Below, piece by piece: positions 40,651 to 43,601 of a stretch of 43,601 bases of DNA (position 1 is the stretch's first letter; every line of letters starts with the position of its first letter). Source of the DNA: Caldiserica bacterium UBA646 (lineage in GTDB: Bacteria > Caldisericota > Caldisericia > Caldisericales > Caldisericaceae); the NCBI GenBank assembly GCA_002299965.1, contig DBOM01000079.1, positions 1 to 43,601 of the forward strand, written 5' to 3'. The notes under the pieces were generated by a model. It searched no databases. It saw only the letters and a program-made list of their open reading frames with translations, and was not told the origin of the DNA. A program made the position numbers and the translations under genes.

Positions 40651-40731
40651 GAGTAAAATAAGGAAATTTTAAAAAATTTTAATAAAAAACTCATAATTAA
40701 AGTAAAACCAGAAAAAATGTGACTTAAGTGC

Positions 40732-40759
40732 TTGACAGAAATTTAAAAATCAGTACTCT
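40732..40759 (+). promoter_or_regulatory. promoter of rpsT
   Basis: A consensus -35 TTGACA (40732-40737) and a weaker -10 TACTCT (40754-40759) are separated by 16 bp. The S20 gene starts 36 bases on. Confidence 0.5.
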
Positions 40760-40795
40760 ATAAGAGAATTCATATTAAAGGAGGTAGGTATAACT

Positions 40796-41092
40796 ATGCC
40801 TATATTAAAAGCTTCAAAAAAATCAGTAAGGAAAGATAAGAAACGTACAGAAAGAAATACAAATTATAAAATTGCACTAAAAAAAGCGCTTGATTTTGCA
40901 AAAAAGAGTGGATATAGCGAAGATAAGGTAAGAGAGGCAATAAAAACTATTGATAAATTAGAGGCAAAAGGAATTATCCATCAAAATAATGCTTCAAGAA
41001 AAAAATCTGCACTGATGAAGAAATTAAACCAGGCAAAAAGCACAGAAACACCTGTTAAAGAAGAAACGCCTGAACAAGGAACACCTGAGTAA
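40796..41092 (+). CDS. rpsT: 30S ribosomal protein S20
   Basis: This is 98 residues, lysine-rich and helical, with the family stretch AIKTIDKLEAKGIIHQNNAS then RKKSALMKKL. It binds 16S rRNA in the small subunit body. A longer than usual C-terminal tail (about 18 residues) is rich in threonine, glutamate and proline. AAAGGAGG precedes ATG. It converges on holA with a 5-base gap; rpsT next to holA is a common arrangement. Confidence 0.93.
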   Translation: MPILKASKKSVRKDKKRTERNTNYKIALKKALDFAKKSGYSEDKVREAIKTIDKLEAKGIIHQNNASRKKSALMKKLNQAKSTETPVKEETPEQGTPE

Positions 41093-41097
41093 GATCG

Positions 41098-42120
41098 CTA
41101 CATATTCTGGATAAAGAGTCTGATATGCAGGAGACGGTCTAATTCCCCTGTTTTTGATTTAACATCAATTTCTTCAATCTGATGAAATACTTCCAAGAGC
41201 TGAGACATCTGATACTTTTTTGCAAGAGATAACATTTTGGGAACAGCAAATCTTTTGATACCAAACTGCTTAGAGAGGCTATCCATGCTAAATGCGTTTC
41301 TACTTGTAGTAGTCGCCATAAGCTCCTTTATGAAAATAACCTGAGAGAACGTCTTTAAAAGCAAAGAAACCACCATCCCATCAGCAGTATTATTTTCCGT
41401 AAGTAGTTCATCAAACATTTTCAGCGCAACATCTTTTTGTCTTTCTACAATTGCATAGATTAGATTAAAAATTTTTGTTTCCGAAGTATATTCTACAACT
41501 TCCTCCACATCACTTTTCTCTATCTTTTTATTGTCTCCAATAAATAATGTCAGCTTTTTTATCTCTGATAACAGTAAAAATAAATCTTCGCCGCACCGAG
41601 CCAGAAGTTCACGGACAGCATCCCCAGATATTTCTTTGCCATTTTCTTTGCAACGGCTTTTAATCCACGTCTTAAGTATATCAGACGAAACTGAATACTC
41701 GCGAATAAACACAGAATCTTTCTCAATTACAAATTTTTTAACCGCCTCGAATCTTTTGGAAGATTTAGACATTATAATAAGTACTGATGATGAAGGAACA
41801 GTCAGGAAATAGATTTGCTTAGCTTCACTAGCTGAAAGTTCGTCAATATTCTTTAAAAACACTACCCTTCCTTTGCCAACTTTACTAAAAGGAATAGAGC
41901 CTAAAACATCAGACACATCATGTACAGTAATGTCTTCTCCGGATAACTCAACAAAATCAAATGCAATTGTTGCGCTATCTACAAATTTTTCTCTGATTTG
42001 TTCAACGATCTGAAATTTGAGGTAAGCATAAGAGCTTTTCTCGCCAAAGAGTAGATACATCCGATGTATCTTGCCTTTTTTAATATCGGTTAAAGCTGCA
42101 ATAGATTTCTGCTCAATCAC
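41098..42120 (-). CDS. holA: DNA polymerase III delta subunit
   Basis: This is 340 residues of the clamp-loader delta subunit, which opens the sliding clamp. The start HRMYLLFGEKSSYAYLKFQI and the mid-section VFLKNIDELSASEAKQIYFL and SSVLIIMSKSSKR are typical of HolA, with a helical C-terminal collar domain. It overlaps asnS by 4 bases (ATGA), so it is co-translated. Confidence 0.88.
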   Translation of the reverse strand: MIEQKSIAALTDIKKGKIHRMYLLFGEKSSYAYLKFQIVEQIREKFVDSATIAFDFVELSGEDITVHDVSDVLGSIPFSKVGKGRVVFLKNIDELSASEAKQIYFLTVPSSSVLIIMSKSSKRFEAVKKFVIEKDSVFIREYSVSSDILKTWIKSRCKENGKEISGDAVRELLARCGEDLFLLLSEIKKLTLFIGDNKKIEKSDVEEVVEYTSETKIFNLIYAIVERQKDVALKMFDELLTENNTADGMVVSLLLKTFSQVIFIKELMATTTSRNAFSMDSLSKQFGIKRFAVPKMLSLAKKYQMSQLLEVFHQIEEIDVKSKTGELDRLLHIRLFIQNM

Positions 42121-43400
42121 GGATATATTTTACCAAGCAATCTTGGAAAAGATATTGTTTCACGCACGTGTGGAAGTTTAGCAATCCAGGCAACAGTTCT
42201 CTCAATACCTATGCCAAATCCTCCATGCGGCACAGATCCATATTTTCGCAGGTCTAGATACCACCTATAATCTTCCTCTGAAAGGTTATTTTCTCTAATT
42301 TTTTCAAGCAGTAAATCATAATCGTCTATTCTCTGACTACCGCCAATAATTTCGCCATACCCCTCAGGTGCTAGCAAATCGGCAGCAAGAACAGTATTTG
42401 GCTCTTCGGGATCGGGTTTCATGTAAAAAGCCTTTGCGCCAATAGGAAAATGATGCACAAATACAGGTTTATTAAACGTGTCTGCAAGTATTGTTTCTTC
42501 TTCGCTACCAAAGTCGTCACCCCACTCAACTGCCTTCCCATGTTTCTTCAAAATTTCAAGTGCCTCTTTATAATATATTTTTGGAAAGGGTGGCTCGACC
42601 TTCTCCAGCAAAGAAGTGTCTCTCTCTATAATATCGAGTTCATCTTTTCTATTCTTAAGTACATCTCTTATCACATATGTAATCATATCTTCCTGAAGCT
42701 TCATATTCTCTTCAAATGTGATATAAGCAATCTCTGGTTCAAGCATCCAAAACTCTGTAAGATGCCTCCTCGTTTTTGATTTTTCGGCACGGAAAGTAGG
42801 CCCAAAACAATACACCTTACCTAATGCCATTGCTGCTGCCTCCATATAAAGCTGGCCGCTCTGCGAGAGGAAAGCTGGTTCACCAAAATAATCTGTTTGA
42901 AATAGCGTAGTGGAACCTTCGCAAGCATTTGGCGTAAGAATAGGAGCATCCACAAGTGTAAAACCTCTATTATCAAAAAAATCTCGAAACGCCCTTTCAA
43001 TTTGATGTCTGATCCTCAAAATTGCCCATTGTCTCTTTGACCTGAGCCATAGATGTCGATTCTCCATTAAAAATCCTACACCGTGATCTTTCGGTGTTAT
43101 AGGATAATCTCTGGTAAGTTGTATTATTTCAATCTCTTTTAATGTCAACTCGCAGCCATTAGGAGATCTTTTATCTTCTCGAATCGTTCCTCTTGCAATG
43201 ACAGAAGTTTCTTGGGTAAGTGCTTTTGCCCTGGCAAAGGTCTCGTCCTCAACTTCATTTTTTGCCATCACACACTGCATAAATCCGGTTCCATCCCTCA
43301 ATAAAATAAATAAAATTTTGCCGCTTGACCGTGAATTGTACACCCAGCCCTTGATGGTTGCTTCTTTTCCTATATAATTTCTAGCTTCATTTATATCCAT
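42117..43400 (-). CDS. asnS: asparaginyl-tRNA synthetase
   Basis: This is a 427-residue class II synthetase that charges tRNA-Asn. An N-terminal OB-fold (about 1-105, KGWVYNSRSSGKILFILLRD) is followed by the catalytic core with motif 2 (FRAEKSKTRRHLTEFWMLEP) and motif 3 (GFGIGIERTV). The start at 43400 is fixed by an in-frame TAG two codons upstream. The ribosome-like GGAGG lies about 22 bases upstream, too far for normal use. The asparagine rather than aspartate form is inferred from length and motif context. Confidence 0.92.
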   Translation of the reverse strand: MDINEARNYIGKEATIKGWVYNSRSSGKILFILLRDGTGFMQCVMAKNEVEDETFARAKALTQETSVIARGTIREDKRSPNGCELTLKEIEIIQLTRDYPITPKDHGVGFLMENRHLWLRSKRQWAILRIRHQIERAFRDFFDNRGFTLVDAPILTPNACEGSTTLFQTDYFGEPAFLSQSGQLYMEAAAMALGKVYCFGPTFRAEKSKTRRHLTEFWMLEPEIAYITFEENMKLQEDMITYVIRDVLKNRKDELDIIERDTSLLEKVEPPFPKIYYKEALEILKKHGKAVEWGDDFGSEEETILADTFNKPVFVHHFPIGAKAFYMKPDPEEPNTVLAADLLAPEGYGEIIGGSQRIDDYDLLLEKIRENNLSEEDYRWYLDLRKYGSVPHGGFGIGIERTVAWIAKLPHVRETISFPRLLGKIYP

Positions 43401-43457
43401 AATCTACCCAAATTAAGGGAATCACCTCCTCATTTTTAAGAAGAATATAAAAGATAT

Positions 43458-43601
43458 TTAAGAATTATCAATGGACCTACACTTCTGGCAAAGAGGATAA
43501 GGTGGAATCGTTTCTGATAAAATGCCCCTGACGATTTCTGTTGTATCAATATAGTCCCCATGATAAACAAACATATCAAGATCTTCTACAAGTTCTTCTT
43601 C
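43458..43601 (-). CDS. C-terminal part of a DUF177/YceD-like protein (cut by window end)
   Basis: The minus strand is open from the window edge to a stop at 43458-43460, giving 47 residues. HGDYIDTTEIVRGIL and SETIPPYPLCQKC match the conserved end of DUF177/YceD proteins, which act in large-subunit rRNA/L32 biology. The usual longer cysteine-rich tail after the second cysteine is absent. No rpmF gene follows; asnS does. The gene continues beyond the window. The family call is moderate. Confidence 0.55.
   Translation of the reverse strand, partial: EEELVEDLDMFVYHGDYIDTTEIVRGILSETIPPYPLCQKCRSIDNS

Noticed and set aside
1..43601. CRISPR arrays, rRNA operons and complete insertion sequences.
   Set aside because: I saw no regularly spaced repeats, no rRNA sequence and no transposase gene with terminal repeats.

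Overview
The window reads as a contiguous stretch of an AT-rich bacterial chromosome. Bacterial markers include ribosomal protein S20, the DNA polymerase III delta subunit, an FtsB/DivIC-type protein, lipoproteins with lipoboxes, strong AGGAGG ribosome sites and sigma-70-like promoters. The gene content points to a strict anaerobe, probably thermophilic: four-subunit pyruvate:ferredoxin oxidoreductase with its own small ferredoxin, MTA phosphorylase, MEMO/AMMECR1 proteins, PolX with a PHP domain, QueT and peptide ABC uptake. A deep-branching thermophilic lineage (for example Caldisericum-like) would fit, but I cannot prove the taxon from this sequence alone. No rRNA, CRISPR array or complete insertion sequence is visible. 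One tRNA is present.

Layout. 1-2011: an AT-rich gap with a dif-like site, a Xer-type recombinase, a GNAT acetyltransferase and the decayed tail of a PD-(D/E)XK gene. 2055-7465: a five-gene cassette made of a membrane-anchored double-thioredoxin protein, a small secreted six-cysteine peptide, a fused double-FtsX ABC permease, its ATPase and a DUF4352-like lipoprotein. 7466-8034: gene debris, including a GNAT 3' end. 8035-10360 (minus): PD-(D/E)XK protein, rhomboid protease and MTA phosphorylase. 10475-13873 (minus): the POR operon (ferredoxin, gamma, delta, alpha, beta) ending at a clear terminator. 13882-18057: a large unrecognised membrane protein, divergent from an ArsB/NhaD-type transporter. 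18123-18925: FtsB/DivIC-like gene, S1-domain gene and tRNA(CAU). 19181-22732: an MFS transporter and a large secreted multidomain protein. 22725-24091 (minus): MEMO and AMMECR1. 24425-30256: an Fe-alcohol dehydrogenase, a DUF89 phosphatase, and a peptide-binding lipoprotein with two permeases but no ATPases. 30509-33185: LapA-like protein, QueT and a two-gene glutamine-dependent NAD synthetase. 33201-37188 (minus): HD hydrolase, PolX, TrpF-like protein and PfkB kinase. 37426-38841: a MATE exporter. 38885-40580 (minus): a DUF2089 regulator with two SHOCT-like/DUF4097-type genes behind an operator-like palindrome. 40796-43601: S20, then minus-strand holA, asnS and a partial DUF177/YceD-like gene.

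The most interesting region is 1848-8060. The peptide/thioredoxin/ABC cassette sits between two copies of a GNAT 3' end facing a PD-(D/E)XK 3' end. The two copies share a 34-bp direct repeat with one mismatch and have decayed in opposite ways: GNAT is intact on the left and the nuclease is nearly intact on the right. The cassette looks like a candidate disulfide-peptide production, export or immunity system that arrived in, or was bracketed by, a duplicated module. Other notable points are a tRNA whose first base is the last base of the upstream stop codon, probable non-canonical or frameshifted starts, likely leaderless genes, and a TrpF-like protein lacking the usual catalytic cysteine.
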